A stretch of 64,000 bases of DNA from Lachnospiraceae bacterium A2 (GCA_000403315.2 KE159636.1:1021358-1085357); one strand, 5' to 3'. Numbered from the stretch's first letter, positions 25,746-35,433 are shown. Notes: a model not told the origin generated them from the sequence alone. Program-made: numbers and translations.

Positions 25746-26083
25746 ATGTTAGACCACGCATTCCAGCGGCGGCGGGAAATTGAGCGTATGCTGCTGTCGG
25801 GGAAAAGGCTGACTGTGCCAAAACTCATGGCTATGTACAGTGTCGGGAGAATGCCATACGCAGGGATTTTGAAGTCATAGGCGAAGAACTTCCCGTGATA
25901 GCAAAACAGGGATATAACGGCGGCTATTTCCTCATGGACGGGGCAGGGAAACACCAGAACTCACTTTCCCATGAACAACTGGAATGCTTGGAAAAACTCG
26001 CTGTAAACTGTACGGGAAAAGACAGGGAAACCGTACTGTCAATCATACATGAATTCGGACCGTACTGTGAAAGGAATACATAA
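25746..26083 (+). pseudogene. HTH (DeoR-like) regulator with a frameshift
   Basis: The first frame encodes a HTH start (FQRRREIERMLLSGKRLTVP ... LMAMYSV) and the next frame continues it (ENAIRRDFEVIGEELPVIAK, then QGYNGGYFLMDG). The shift lies near 25846 in a run of three G; one more G would restore V-G-E-N-A-I-R-R. Conserved regulator of clostridial conjugative elements, here broken or mis-sequenced. Confidence 0.65.
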
Positions 26084-26128
26084 AAAAATCCGGCAGTTTT
26101 CAAGCCGAGAAGTGAGAGGAGGTGCGGC

Positions 26129-26371
26129 ATGGATACGGCACACCGGAGGATGGAAATTATCAGCATTTTATCCGTCAAAAGACATATAACGTCAAGGGAG
26201 CTTGCGTGGGAACTTGGCGTTACTATGCGCATGATACACCATGATATTTTCGTATTGTCTTTTGATTATCCAATTTATACAAAACCGGGTTGTTGCGGCG
26301 GGGTTTTCATTACAGAAAATTACAAGCCCTATACCACTTGTATTACATCTTTTCTTCATTATAATAAATAA
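26129..26371 (+). pseudogene. HTH (DeoR-like) regulator, C-terminally truncated
   Basis: 80 codons: MDTAHRRMEIISILSVKRHI then TSRELAWELGVTMRMIHHDI is a DeoR-type helix-turn-helix, followed by YTKPGCCGGVFI as in the neighbour's GYNGGYFL motif. Related proteins carry a further 30 or so residues; here the reading turns to CITSFLHYNK and stops. GGAGG precedes the start. Element remnant. Confidence 0.55.
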
Positions 26372-26801
26372 AGGATTTCCTATCAATCGAGCAGCATTCC
26401 ACTTTTTCGCCAAAAAAGTCAACCGTAGAGAAACTTCTGTAAGCGATGAATCTCAAGATGGATCCATAAATATAGGAACATAAGATATACTATTCCATGA
26501 ATTACGTCCTGCAGAAGAAGGGGGCTCTGGATAGTAAAATCTAAGAAGGAAATAATAAATGCTGAATATTCGCAATGAAGAACCCTTATGTTTGTGCCTG
26601 CTTTTCCCCTTCATACTTTCCTCCTTGATGACCAGTTCACACGAACAACCTGAAATCTTCCTTTCGTTCCGTTATGCCTTATATCTTACATCTGTAGTAT
26701 TTAAAAGTCGCCTGACGGCGAGGGGTTGAATACCTGCAACCGCTATTTTAAGTGAAAAGCACTTCCCGTATTCTAAATGTGCGCCATAAAGGACGTAAAT
26801 A
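26372..26801. other. Intergenic, no gene seen
   Basis: About 430 bp with stops in all frames and no recognisable gene. It separates the conjugative-element debris from the TetR operon and probably contains an old recombination junction. Confidence 0.4.
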
Positions 26802-26838
26802 TTGACATCATTCTCAAAAAGTGATAGTATTACTATCA
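26802..26838 (+). promoter_or_regulatory. Promoter and palindromic operator of the TetR operon
   Basis: TTGACA (26802-26807), 17-bp spacer, TAGTAT (26825-26830). The -10 lies inside the perfect palindrome TGATAGTATTACTATCA (26822-26838), an ideal site for the TetR-type repressor encoded 30 bases downstream. Confidence 0.8.
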
Positions 26839-26867
26839 TAAAATAAGAAAGACAGGAGATGTTCCTT

Positions 26868-27533
26868 ATGGGCGAATCCAAGATTCGGAAACAGCAGATG
26901 GAGCAACGTACACAGCGGATACTCCATACTGCCCTGAAGCTATTCTGCGAAAAAGGGATTGAAGATACATCCGTGGAGGAGATTGCCAAAGCAGTCGGTG
27001 TCGGCCCTGCCACAATCTACCGCTATTTTGAAACCAAAGCAGAGCTTGCGATCTCGGCAGGAATTGCCTACTGGCAGATGGTCGCCGGAAAATATCTGGA
27101 TTCCCTGTCCCAGGAAGCATATCAGAAGTTGAACGGCATTCGGCAGATAAAATATATTTTCCAGATCTTTACAAAGATTTTTCGGGAAGAATTCTTGTTT
27201 CTAAAATTTCTCCAGGAATTCGATATCTTTGTCCAAAGATATCATATTTCAAAGGAACGGCTGGAAGAATATGAAGAATATATCCTGAATCTGAAACCTT
27301 ATATGACAAATGCTCTGGAAAAAGGCCTTAAGGACAAAAGTCTGGCCTTTTCATACACCATAGATGAAGTATACTTTTCCGTAACACACACACTTCTGAG
27401 TCTGATGCAGAAACTGGCCTGCAATGGACACATTCTTTCATCAGACGAACGAGTCGGTCTGGCCTTACAGGTAGAGATTGCAGGCGATCTCCTCCTTAAC
27501 GGGCTTAACAGCAAAGAATCAAAAAGAGCATAA
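26868..27533 (+). CDS. TetR/AcrR family transcriptional regulator
   Basis: 221 aa. N-terminal HTH: RILHTALKLFCEKGIEDTSV ... AVGVGPATIYRYFETKAEL. The C-terminal ligand domain is helical. AGGAGA is spaced 8 bases from ATG 26868. First gene of an operon with a transporter and a hydrolase, and probably represses it through the palindrome on the -10 box. Inducer unknown. Confidence 0.88.
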   Translation: MGESKIRKQQMEQRTQRILHTALKLFCEKGIEDTSVEEIAKAVGVGPATIYRYFETKAELAISAGIAYWQMVAGKYLDSLSQEAYQKLNGIRQIKYIFQIFTKIFREEFLFLKFLQEFDIFVQRYHISKERLEEYEEYILNLKPYMTNALEKGLKDKSLAFSYTIDEVYFSVTHTLLSLMQKLACNGHILSSDERVGLALQVEIAGDLLLNGLNSKESKRA

Positions 27534-27561
27534 CAGAAAAGAAACAGCAAGGAGGATGCAT

Positions 27562-28911
27562 ATGAAATCACTATCTACAGGTAAAATATGGCTATTCGCG
27601 GCCGGACAGTTCGGATGGTCCTTATTGTCAGGTCTGATTTCTAACTGGCTCGTATACTTTTATCAGCCGGATGAAGCCTCTGTCGCACAGGGGCAGACAC
27701 TGTTTATTCCCCAGGGACTGGTTATTCTCGGAATCTTTACGGTCATCGGCGGCATTACCGCCTTCGGACGGCTTTTTGACGCGTTCACAGATCCCTTAAT
27801 TGCATCCCTGTCGGACCGCTGTACCTCTGAAAATGGCCGGCGTATCCCGTTTTTAAAATGGGCCGCCCTGCCCCTTTCTCTGTCTACCGTGCTTATATTC
27901 TGGTCTCCGGTCAATCAGAACAGTTGGATCAATGCCGTTTTCCTGTTCGTGATGGTAATGGTATACTATTTGTCAATCACGGCTTACTGTACGCCCTATA
28001 ATGCCCTGATTCCGGAATTAGGGCACAACCAGCAGGAACGCCTGAATATTTCCACAATCATTTCTTTTACTTTTATTGCCGGAACCGCAGTTGCCTATCT
28101 GGCGCCGGTAATCTGGGGAGCTTTCATCCCGGTATTGGGTCGTGTAGGCGCAATCCGCGCGACGTTCACGGTTATGGCTGTCATCGCATTTTTCTGTATG
28201 CAGGTGCCGGTCTGGTCAATCCGTGAAAAAGAATATGTGGATACTGTTCCCTCGCAGGATACCGCGTTTTCCTCCCTCGCTTCCACATTCCGGAATCGGG
28301 AATTCCTGAAATTCGTCGGGTCGGACATCCTGTACTGGATTGCCATTACCATGTTCCAGACAGGTCTTCCGTTCTTCGTCACCAGCCTGCTGAAACTTCC
28401 GGAAACGATGACCACACTTTATTTTGTCGGTATGACCGCTTTGTCACTGGTATTTTATATTCCGATCAATAAGCTGGCGCCGAAACTTGGCAAGAAAAAG
28501 CTGATATTAACGGCCTTCGTGATTTTTTCGTTCTCATATCTCTATACCGGCTTTCTTGGAAGGATCTCTGTAATCTCTGCAAATGTACAGGGTCTGATTC
28601 TTATGGTTACGGCTTCCTTACCTATGGCGGTCTTTGGGATCCTTCCTCAGGCAGTGGTTGCCGATATTGCCCAGAGCGATGCGAAGCGCACCGGAAGCAA
28701 CCGTGAAGGGATGTTCTATGCTGCAAGGACTTTTGCCTTTAAGCTGGGCCAGAGCCTCTCCATGCTCCTGTTTACAGCGGTTTCCACAGTTGGGGATTCC
28801 TCGGGAACGGGTTACCGCATTGCAGCGTTTACGGCGGCATGCTTCTGCTTTTTAGGCGGGATTATCTTCCTGTTTTATGACGAACACAAAATCAGCCGGG
28901 ATATACGGTAG
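27562..28911 (+). CDS. MFS transporter, GPH (glycoside-pentoside-hexuronide) type
   Basis: 449 aa with 12 predicted TM segments. Family signature at the TM2-3 loop: FGRLFDAFTDPLIASLSDR then GRRIPFLKW. A cation:solute symporter of the MelB type. GGAGG 10 bases before the ATG at 27562 (another ATG at 27556). Followed by a hydrolase, so the system may import or export an ester or glycoside that the hydrolase handles; substrate unknown. Confidence 0.88.
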   Translation: MKSLSTGKIWLFAAGQFGWSLLSGLISNWLVYFYQPDEASVAQGQTLFIPQGLVILGIFTVIGGITAFGRLFDAFTDPLIASLSDRCTSENGRRIPFLKWAALPLSLSTVLIFWSPVNQNSWINAVFLFVMVMVYYLSITAYCTPYNALIPELGHNQQERLNISTIISFTFIAGTAVAYLAPVIWGAFIPVLGRVGAIRATFTVMAVIAFFCMQVPVWSIREKEYVDTVPSQDTAFSSLASTFRNREFLKFVGSDILYWIAITMFQTGLPFFVTSLLKLPETMTTLYFVGMTALSLVFYIPINKLAPKLGKKKLILTAFVIFSFSYLYTGFLGRISVISANVQGLILMVTASLPMAVFGILPQAVVADIAQSDAKRTGSNREGMFYAARTFAFKLGQSLSMLLFTAVSTVGDSSGTGYRIAAFTAACFCFLGGIIFLFYDEHKISRDIR

Positions 28912-28993
28912 AAGCTTGCCATACATGATCATGACTGTTGTAACCTGTATGGACCGCCATGTCCCGTCAAGGAAATGAAAGGAGAACCCTTAC

Positions 28994-29980
28994 ATGGACA
29001 GAAGAACCATTCACAATCTGATCATACCGGCAGAAGGATATGCGGAAATAATGGAGTCGGCCGTTCTGCCTTATCTTGCAGAGAGGAAAACGGAAAAATA
29101 CTGTGAGCGGGAACAAGGAAAAAAGATCTTCTATCTGCGCTGCCTTGCAGACCAGCCTCAGGGCATTGTCATCCTGTCCCACGGTTATACGGAAACAGCC
29201 GACAAGCATCTGGAAAATATCTATTATTTTCTTCGCGGGGGATACCATGTCTTCATGCCGGAACACTGCGGACACGGCCGCAGCTACAGGCTATGCAGTG
29301 ATACCGGGGATCTCTCTCTGGTACATATTGATGATTATCAAAGATATGTAGATGACTTGCTGTTTGTAAGCCGCCTTGCGGCACAGGAATTCCCGGAGCT
29401 TCCCATATGCCTGTATGGCCATTCTATGGGCGGCGGGATTGCGGCCTGTGCAGCGGCACAAGAGCCCCAGATCTATTCGAGGCTGATCCTCTCCTCCCCA
29501 ATGATACGCCCAAACAGCGCCCCCCTTCCCTGGCCGCTGGCATATCTCGTTGCAAAGACTTTCTGCATAGCAGGCGGGGAAGAACACTATCTGCCGGGAA
29601 ACCATCCCTATGACGGAATGGAACAATATGCCGACAGTGCTTCTGCTTCCGAATGTCGATTCCTATATTATCAGGATAAACGCTGCAAAGAGCCCTTATT
29701 CCAGATGAACGCCGCCTCCTATGGATGGTTTTGGCAGACGTATCGGTTAAACCATGCTCTCCAAAAGAAAGCGTGGCGCCAGATTTCCTGTCCTACCCGG
29801 ATCTTCCAGGCAGAATACGAAACGTATGTTTCCAAAAGGGAACAGGAACGATTTGTGAAGAAATTATGCAGGAGGAAAAATATAGACGCAAAGCTTATCC
29901 GGGTAAAAGGGAGTAAACACGAAATCTTCAATTCCGATAATAAAATATTAGAATCCTATTGGCAAAAAATCTTATCATAG
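28994..29980 (+). CDS. Alpha/beta hydrolase (monoacylglycerol lipase/lysophospholipase type)
   Basis: 328 aa, cytoplasmic (no signal peptide). Oxyanion motif SHGYTE near residue 62, nucleophile Ser in LYGHSMGGGIA near 143, and the C-terminal His in GSKHEIF near 311; an acid in the EYETYVSK region is plausible. AAAGGAG before the ATG. Third gene of the TetR operon. Acts on a lipid or small ester; exact substrate not readable. Confidence 0.85.
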   Translation: MDRRTIHNLIIPAEGYAEIMESAVLPYLAERKTEKYCEREQGKKIFYLRCLADQPQGIVILSHGYTETADKHLENIYYFLRGGYHVFMPEHCGHGRSYRLCSDTGDLSLVHIDDYQRYVDDLLFVSRLAAQEFPELPICLYGHSMGGGIAACAAAQEPQIYSRLILSSPMIRPNSAPLPWPLAYLVAKTFCIAGGEEHYLPGNHPYDGMEQYADSASASECRFLYYQDKRCKEPLFQMNAASYGWFWQTYRLNHALQKKAWRQISCPTRIFQAEYETYVSKREQERFVKKLCRRKNIDAKLIRVKGSKHEIFNSDNKILESYWQKILS

Positions 29981-29996
29981 AGCAAAGCATAACAAG

Positions 29997-30031
29997 CCGC
30001 CCCGTTTTTGCAGAATGAGGGGCGGTTTTTA
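29997..30031 (+). terminator. Terminator of the TetR/MFS/hydrolase operon
   Basis: CCGCCCC pairs with GGGGCGG around a 16-base loop, followed by TTTTT. Confidence 0.85.
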
Positions 30032-30110
30032 CATGGCATTTTTAATTTCTCTTTGATAAAATAACTGTAAATAGAATCTGTCAGCAAAGTCATATTGGAG
30101 GAATACGAAT

Positions 30111-30539
30111 ATGGCAATTATTACACCGAATTTCAATTTTGATGGGAAATGTGAAGAAGCAATATATCTTTACCAAAAAGCATTCGACGCAGAAATCAAC
30201 TGCCTGCTTCGGTACAGCGATGCAAAATGGGACGATTTTCATAAAGAACTGTCAGAAGAACAGAAAGAATATATCTATCATGCGGAACTCCTTATCGGAA
30301 ATCAACGGATCATGATGGCGGATAATCTGGATATCCCTTTTAAACCAAGCACTGCCCTTTCACTGACTATCACACTGGAAACAAAAGAGGATGTTATGCG
30401 GGTCTTTGAGATTATGCAGGACGGAAGCGAGATCATTTATCCGGTACACAGCACTACATACAGTTCCTGCAGTGTCAGTTTTATAGATAAATTCGGCTTT
30501 CGATGGGTCATTATGACAGATCAGACAGAGATATACTAA
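30111..30539 (+). CDS. VOC (PhnB-like) family protein
   Basis: 142 aa with the PhnB/glyoxalase-fold pattern: FNFDGKCEEAIYLYQKAF, then YIYHAELLIGNQRIMMAD and FGFRWVIMTDQ. These dimeric proteins bind metals or small molecules, sometimes conferring resistance. TTGGAGG ribosome site. The stop codon is followed immediately, in the same frame, by a pilin-like fragment, so a recombination junction lies at the gene end. Confidence 0.85.
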   Translation: MAIITPNFNFDGKCEEAIYLYQKAFDAEINCLLRYSDAKWDDFHKELSEEQKEYIYHAELLIGNQRIMMADNLDIPFKPSTALSLTITLETKEDVMRVFEIMQDGSEIIYPVHSTTYSSCSVSFIDKFGFRWVIMTDQTEIY

Positions 30540-31262
30540 CACCACTTTATCACAGGCAATATCGCTCTGACGAAAGTAGATAAAGATTATCCAGACAACA
30601 AGCTCACGGGTGCGGTATTCGAGGTTTACTTGGATATGAACGGTGACGGCAAACTGGATAAGAAAGACGAGCTGCTCGGCGAGATGGGCGAGGTGGAAAA
30701 AGGCGTGTACCAGATGGACGACCTCAGATACGGCAAGTACCTTGTCTGTGAGAAAACCGCCCCGACAGGCTTTGTGCTTGATGAGAATGTTTATCCCGTA
30801 TCCATTGAGGAAAACGGAAAGACCTACAACGTGGAGAATGAAGCAGGAAAAGGATTTTTAAATGAAGCACAGAAAGGCTCATTAAAAATCGTCAAGACAT
30901 CTTCTGACGGAAAAGTGGAGGGCTTCTCTTTCCGTGTCATTGGTAAAGATTACGACCAGACCTTTACTACCGACAAGAACGGAGAAATCGTCATTGACGG
31001 CTTGCGAATCGGCGAGTACACCGTGTCCGAGGTCAGCGACAAGGCATCTTCTGGCTATATCCTGCCTGCCGACCAGAAAGTGACAATCAAGACAGACGAA
31101 ACAGTGACAGTCACCATGCACAACGAGCTGCGTGACACACCGAAAACAGGAGATGATTTCAGTTTAGGCTTGTGGGTGAGCCTTGCAGCGGCATTTACGC
31201 TTGGTGCAGGAATCTTCGGATTTGCAGGTTACAAATGCGGAAGAAAGAAAAAGGAGGACTAA
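30540..31262 (+). pseudogene. C-terminal fragment of a Cna-B/SpaA-type surface adhesin with sortase motif
   Basis: Two collagen-binding B-type beta domains (NIALTKVDKDYPDNKLTGAV ... and GSLKIVKTSSDGKVEGFSF ...), each with Lys/Glu residues typical of isopeptide-forming pilin folds, then a sortase signal DTPKTGDD, a membrane helix and a KCGRKKKED tail. No start codon fits; the open frame begins right after the VOC stop. It is the end of the large adhesin gene of a conjugative element. An internal ATG at 30630 is unlikely to be used. Confidence 0.75.
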
Positions 31263-31267
31263 GCAGA

Positions 31268-31354
31268 ATGAGAGAAAAAACCATTATCGTTATTGTGCTT
31301 GTGGCGTTTATTGGCGGTGCGGCTGCGTGGCTGCATATCCGCAGGAAAAAATAA
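31268..31354 (+). CDS. Small single-helix membrane peptide
   Basis: 28 aa: MREKTIIVIVLVAFIGGAAA then WLHIRRKK. One hydrophobic helix with a basic end. AGGAGG lies 11 bases upstream inside the end of the adhesin gene. Small peptides of this kind follow the adhesin gene in conjugative elements; role unknown. Confidence 0.6.
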   Translation: MREKTIIVIVLVAFIGGAAAWLHIRRKK

Positions 31355-31423
31355 ATTAAGGCAGATTGATGTGGATTGGGGCGGTTTTAGGTGACCGCCC
31401 TCTTTCCATGTATGGAGGTAATT

Positions 31424-31729
31424 ATGGACAATCTGAAAACCATTGAGGGAAAAGTTAAGGCTGTCCTGTAAAAGAATGAAGACGCCAGAAATGACGACAT
31501 GGTGCTGTACCTTGCCCTCTGCAACCTTTATCTGAAAGATGCGGGGAATATGCCGCTTGCGCAGATAATGACATGGCATAAGGAGCTTGGCTTGCCGAGC
31601 TTTGACAGCATGGGCAGGACACGCCGCAAATTGCAGGAGAAATACCCAGAGCTTTTAGGCAGTGTGCGGATGCAGAAAATCAGAGCCGCAGGGGAAAAGG
31701 CATACCGCAGATATGCGAAAGAATCGTGA
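31424..31729 (+). pseudogene. Small conserved conjugative-element protein with an in-frame stop
   Basis: ATG 31424 (TATGGAGG upstream) begins MDNLKTIEGKVKAVL, then TAA at 31469, then the same frame continues KNEDARNDDMVLYLALCNLY ... to 31729. A GAA to TAA change would explain it. Translation from ATG 31499 could still give 76 residues, but no ribosome site is visible there. Confidence 0.65.
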
Positions 31730-31737
31730 GGTGAAAG

Positions 31738-32073
31738 ATGCAGGATAAGTCTTTTGAATACGGAGGGTATCATTTTATCCCAGAGCGGCAGTTCACAAAG
31801 CGGGAAGATGATTTTTTCAAGATTACCCACAGATTAAAAACAGACAGGGAACTCGGCTTTTTTGCCGCTGACTATTACGGCAGGGGAAGCCAGAAATTCC
31901 CCTACTCTTACGATGATTTTTACGCTGCGTCCACGGACAAGAAATGCGATATTTTCCGATGCGTGGAAAACGGCAGGCTGTACGTCCCCTGCCAGTATGA
32001 ATTGCAGCAATATATGGACGGAAAACAACGAGGAGGTTATGGAAGTGAAGAATGTACTGGAACAGCTTTATAA
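31738..32073 (+). CDS. Conserved conjugative-element protein
   Basis: 111 aa, no named domain recognised; aromatic-rich (FEYGGYHFIPERQF, FFAADYYGRGS). Ribosome site GAGGTG before the ATG. It overlaps the next gene by 35 bp, and its C-terminus (KQRGGYGSEECTGTAL) reads through that gene's start. Likely part of the accessory block of a conjugative element. Confidence 0.6.
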   Translation: MQDKSFEYGGYHFIPERQFTKREDDFFKITHRLKTDRELGFFAADYYGRGSQKFPYSYDDFYAASTDKKCDIFRCVENGRLYVPCQYELQQYMDGKQRGGYGSEECTGTAL

Positions 32074-32296
32074 TGGTGAAATCTTCCCGGCAGAACAGTA
32101 TGCCCCCAGAGGTGAGGAATACCGGAAAATCCATCAGGGGCATTACCACCATTACGAGGACTTTATTGAGTTACTGGCTAAGCTGGAGCCGCCCCTTGAT
32201 GAGCGGTTCATTAAAATCATGGACGAACAGCTTGTCGTAATCCCGTTTGAGTTCTCGGAAATGTTCATTGACGGTTTTAAGCTGGGGCAAAGATGA
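32039..32296 (+). CDS. DUF6809 family protein
   Basis: 85 aa: VLEQLYNGEIFPAEQYAPRG, then ERFIKIMDEQ and a C-terminal FIDGFKLGQR, the usual DUF6809 ends. AGGAGG is only 2 bases before the ATG, unusually close; coupling with the overlapping upstream gene may compensate. Function unknown. Confidence 0.7.
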   Translation: MEVKNVLEQLYNGEIFPAEQYAPRGEEYRKIHQGHYHHYEDFIELLAKLEPPLDERFIKIMDEQLVVIPFEFSEMFIDGFKLGQR

Positions 32297-32658
32297 TGGC
32301 AGAGGTTTTCAGGGACGAGTAGAAGGACTGGGACAGGAAAAGGCAGACGCTTTGACGGGGCGGCTGCCTTTTTTGGGGTTGCTGACAAGCTGGAATTGAA
32401 CAAAATCGCTGCGCGATGGCCTGCCAAGGCTATGGCGCAGCTTTTCTTTTCCTAAAAACAGTGGACAGGAACGTCCCAAGATAGTATTGTTTAAGTGCGA
32501 CCAAAAACATACTTCGAATACGGGCTTATCTCTGACCACTGCTTATGATAAGAATAACACCCTCCTGCTGTATTGGCAAGCACTTTTATTTTGCAAATGC
32601 CCCTCCATAAAAAGATATTCCGTAACTGCTGACTGTCTGATTTTATGGAGGAACCGAT
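32297..32658. other. Intergenic region at the edge of the IS91-type element
   Basis: No gene seen. It should contain the left end of the IS91-type element and the break in the conjugative-element sequence. Confidence 0.4.
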
Positions 32659-33109
32659 ATGTACGAAAAATATATGCTGCTTCTCGAAGAAGAAGCAAAA
32701 ATCAGGAACCTTAAAAACCGTTCCGTTCTCTGTTATAAAAACTATGTATCCTATTTTCTGAACTATGTGGGCAAAGCTCCTGCATATCCTCTGGGATGAT
32801 GTCAGGGTGCCCCGCATGCGCATCGACCATAAGCTCCCCACCGTCCTGTCCAGGCAGGATATTGACGGGCTCCTTGATTCGACCGATGATCTGAAATACA
32901 GGTCATGCGCCGCTGTGTCAGAAAAGCGGGGCTTCCGGCAGGCGCCACTCCCCACAGCTTTGCGACCCATTTTATGGAGGCAGGGGTTGACGCCCGTACG
33001 ATCCAGACCCTGCTCGGACACAGGGATCCGAAATCTACCGAAGTCTACCTGCATGTAAGCAATAAATCCATTATGGGCATCCACAGCCCTTTTGACAGGG
33101 AGGGAGCCA
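32659..33109 (+). pseudogene. Tyrosine recombinase/integrase, broken
   Basis: Fragments in order: an N-terminal SAM-like piece (MYEKYMLLLEEEAKIRNLKN), then a catalytic start (RIDHKLPTVLSRQDIDGLLD), then in another frame PHSFATHFMEAGVDARTIQT followed by LLGHRDPKSTEVYLHVSNKS. The last holds the H-x-x-R-like and Tyr (YLHV) catalytic parts. The middle, including the first catalytic Arg, is missing. Not functional. Confidence 0.7.
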
Positions 33110-34260
33110 ATGGATAAACCGATTGTGCAGGATATTTTCAACCGTTTTTATCCGGGATATCTGGAAAGGCATACGCCCTCCCCGGAACAGACAAAAGCCG
33201 CCACATGCATCATGAACTGTAAAACCGGGGCTTATGGGGCAAATGTCGATGTCTGCGAGGACTGCGGCTGTATCCAGATCCACTATAATTCCTGCCGCAA
33301 CCGGTGCTGCCCCATGTGCCAGGCGCTCCCAAAGGAGAAATGGATGGATCTTCGTCGGGAAGATGTCCTGGAAGCCCCTTACTTCTATGTCGTATTTACT
33401 GTCCCGGCTGAACTAAACCCCATAATCTACAGCAACCAGAAGCTCTTGTATGATGCGCTCTATCATGCTGCTTCCGGCACCCTTGACGAGTTTTGTGCAG
33501 ACCCAAAATACCTGGGTGCAAAGATTGGTTACCTCTGCATCTTCCATACCTGGGGGTCTGAAATGAACTTCCACCCCCATATCCATGCCATCGTGCTGGG
33601 CGGAGGGCTTAATGCGCAGAACCACTGGAAAGGGAAAAGGGACGGTTTTTCCTCCCCATCCATGTCGTGTCCCGGAAGTTCCGCGGCAAGTACATGGCGG
33701 AATTGAAGAGGCTCTGGCAGGACGGCCGCCTTGTGTTTGGCGGGACATCCGAAAAATACCGGAACCATTACACATTCCATGAGCTGATGGATGCCTGTTA
33801 CAAAAAGGAATGGATCCCCCATTGCAAAGAAACATTCAACGGGGCACAGTCGGTCATCGCCTACCTTGGGAAATACACCCACAGGATCGCAGTCAGCAAC
33901 CACCGGATCCTATGTATGGATGAAAAAACGGTCACCTTTTCTGTCAAGGATTATAAAAATGGCGGAGGCTGGAAAACACTTACGGTTTCCGGGGTGGAGT
34001 TTGTCCGCCGGTTCCTGATGCATGTGCCGCCGAAGCGCTTTGTCCGTATCCGGCATTACGGAATCCTGGCTTCCCGCAATAAGAAGAAGCTCATCACCCT
34101 GTGCCAGAACTTGCTGGGCTGCAGGGTCTACCTTTCACAGCTGAAAGACAAGACCGGGCCTGAAATCATAAAGCAACTCTGGGGCGTGGATATCTGTAAA
34201 TGCAGGCACTGCGGGGGACGTATTGTATCACACCACAAAGTCATTCCGCTGCGGAACTGA
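33110..34260 (+). pseudogene. IS91 family transposase with a frameshift
   Basis: N-terminal zinc-binding region (CEDCGCIQIHYNSCRNRCCPMC) and the HUH motif NFHPHIHAIVLGGG are in the first frame. From about 33646 the frame moves by one and continues FFLPIHVVSRKFRGKYMAEL through to 34260, with conserved YLGKYTHRIAVSNHRI and a C-terminal CKCRHCGG. A missing T in the run at 33646-33650 explains the shift. Rolling-circle-type transposase, inactive as read. Confidence 0.85.
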
Positions 34261-34594
34261 TCCGTCGGGCATCATATGGCTTCGAAGGCTTCCTTCTGGG
34301 AGGCTTGTTTGCCATACAGAAATTTCAAATACCACAGAAAATGGGTTCCATTTCTGCAGGATTATGATATGATATCTTCCAGAAGGAAAAAGATTGAAAG
34401 TCCATAGGCACCAGCTAAAGGGACGCTCACTTTGTTCAATTAGGTTAAATCGCAAATGGCGCAAACGAAAGGGCAGTTTATCGCAAAATCAAGGCTGCTT
34501 TTTCGTTTGCCCCATCAGCGATTCTAACCTAAAGAATTTGTTGGGGAAAATCAGAACAAAAAAATGATGTAAAAACTGAATATTGTTTACTTTT

Positions 34595-34635
34595 AGGTAG
34601 CGATTATCTTAACAGACAATCAGCTACCTTTTTTA
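34595..34635 (+). terminator. Hairpin with T-run before the DUF3847 gene
   Basis: AGGTAGC pairs with GCTACCT, extended by GATTATCT/GACAATC with a bulge, then TTTTTTATT. Terminator or attenuator typical of clostridial conjugative elements. The stretch 34261-34594 before it shows no gene. Confidence 0.75.
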
Positions 34636-34681
34636 TTTTCAGAAACTATTAACACAACCACAGAAAGAATGAGGTATCAAA

Positions 34682-35023
34682 ATGATTGAGAGCAAAAATG
34701 ACGCAAGCAGAAATTTAGAAAAAGCATTGCAGGAACTGGAACAGGCAAAACAGCGTGTAGCCAACGAAAAGAAAAAGCAGAACGAGAAGAAACGCAAAGC
34801 CGAGAACCACCATAAGTACATCATGGGTGGTATTATCATGAAGTATTTTCCCGACTGCTACCGTTATGACGAGGACGAGTTAAACCGTATCTTATCGGTT
34901 GCCTTGCAGACAAAGGAGTGTCAGCAGATTATATCTAAAATCAAAGCGGAAAGCCGTGAAACCACTTCCCCACAATCCATTCTCCCCAATGCTGAAAATG
35001 AAAGCGAGGGCGATACGGAATGA
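34682..35023 (+). CDS. DUF3847 family protein
   Basis: 113 aa. N-terminal coiled coil (NLEKALQELEQAKQRVANEK, then a KKKQNEKKRKAENHH stretch), then YIMGGIIMKYFPDCYRYDEDELNRIL, a DUF3847 pattern. Relaxosome-associated small protein of a mobilisable element, separated here from any relaxase. Second member in the window (see 13734). Confidence 0.75.
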   Translation: MIESKNDASRNLEKALQELEQAKQRVANEKKKQNEKKRKAENHHKYIMGGIIMKYFPDCYRYDEDELNRILSVALQTKECQQIISKIKAESRETTSPQSILPNAENESEGDTE

Positions 35024-35063
35024 CGAGGGCAACGGAACTGAAAAGCCGAGGTAACGTATTCAC

Positions 35064-35288
35064 CCCGTTTACGGGGTCAAGAGCCCGCTGGACGGGAAAA
35101 AGACGCTTGTAAAAGGCTTAAACGGCAAGAAGGGAAGCTATGACGCGTACCTTATCCCAGAAGGGGTGAAGGAGTATTCCTATACGAAAGACGGGAAGGA
35201 GGTCCAGGGGTTCCAGTATCAGTTGAAACTGGAATTTCCGCAGGGGAAACAAGCATCCCGGAAAAGTAAGAGTAGCGCACATGCGTAA
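35064..35288 (+). pseudogene. C-terminal fragment of an unidentified mobile-element protein
   Basis: An open stretch without a start encodes VKSPLDGKKTLVKGLNGKKG, then SYDAYLIPEGVKEYSYTKDG and ends KQASRKSKSSAHA. It reads like the tail of a larger protein cut by recombination. Family not recognised. Confidence 0.4.
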
Positions 35289-35433
35289 AATATGTTAAAA
35301 TAGTCATGGTTCATCTGTGCAGGGATGCGGCTTTCCAAGGAAGGCTTTCGCATGACACTTTTTTCGATAGCGTAGGCTCAGCGGTGTTATCATGTCGAAG
35401 CAGATGAACTTTTTTGTAAAATGGGGTGGCAGG

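Larger units (their letters stand above)
32659..34260 (+). mobile_element. IS91-type element (integrase-like gene plus Y2 transposase), defective
   Basis: A tyrosine-recombinase-like gene followed directly by an IS91-family transposase, as in clostridial IS91/IS801 relatives. Both genes are broken (internal deletion/frameshift and a 1-base frameshift). Ends are not defined; IS91 elements lack inverted repeats, so the true borders lie somewhere in 32460-32658 and 34261-34470. Confidence 0.7.
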
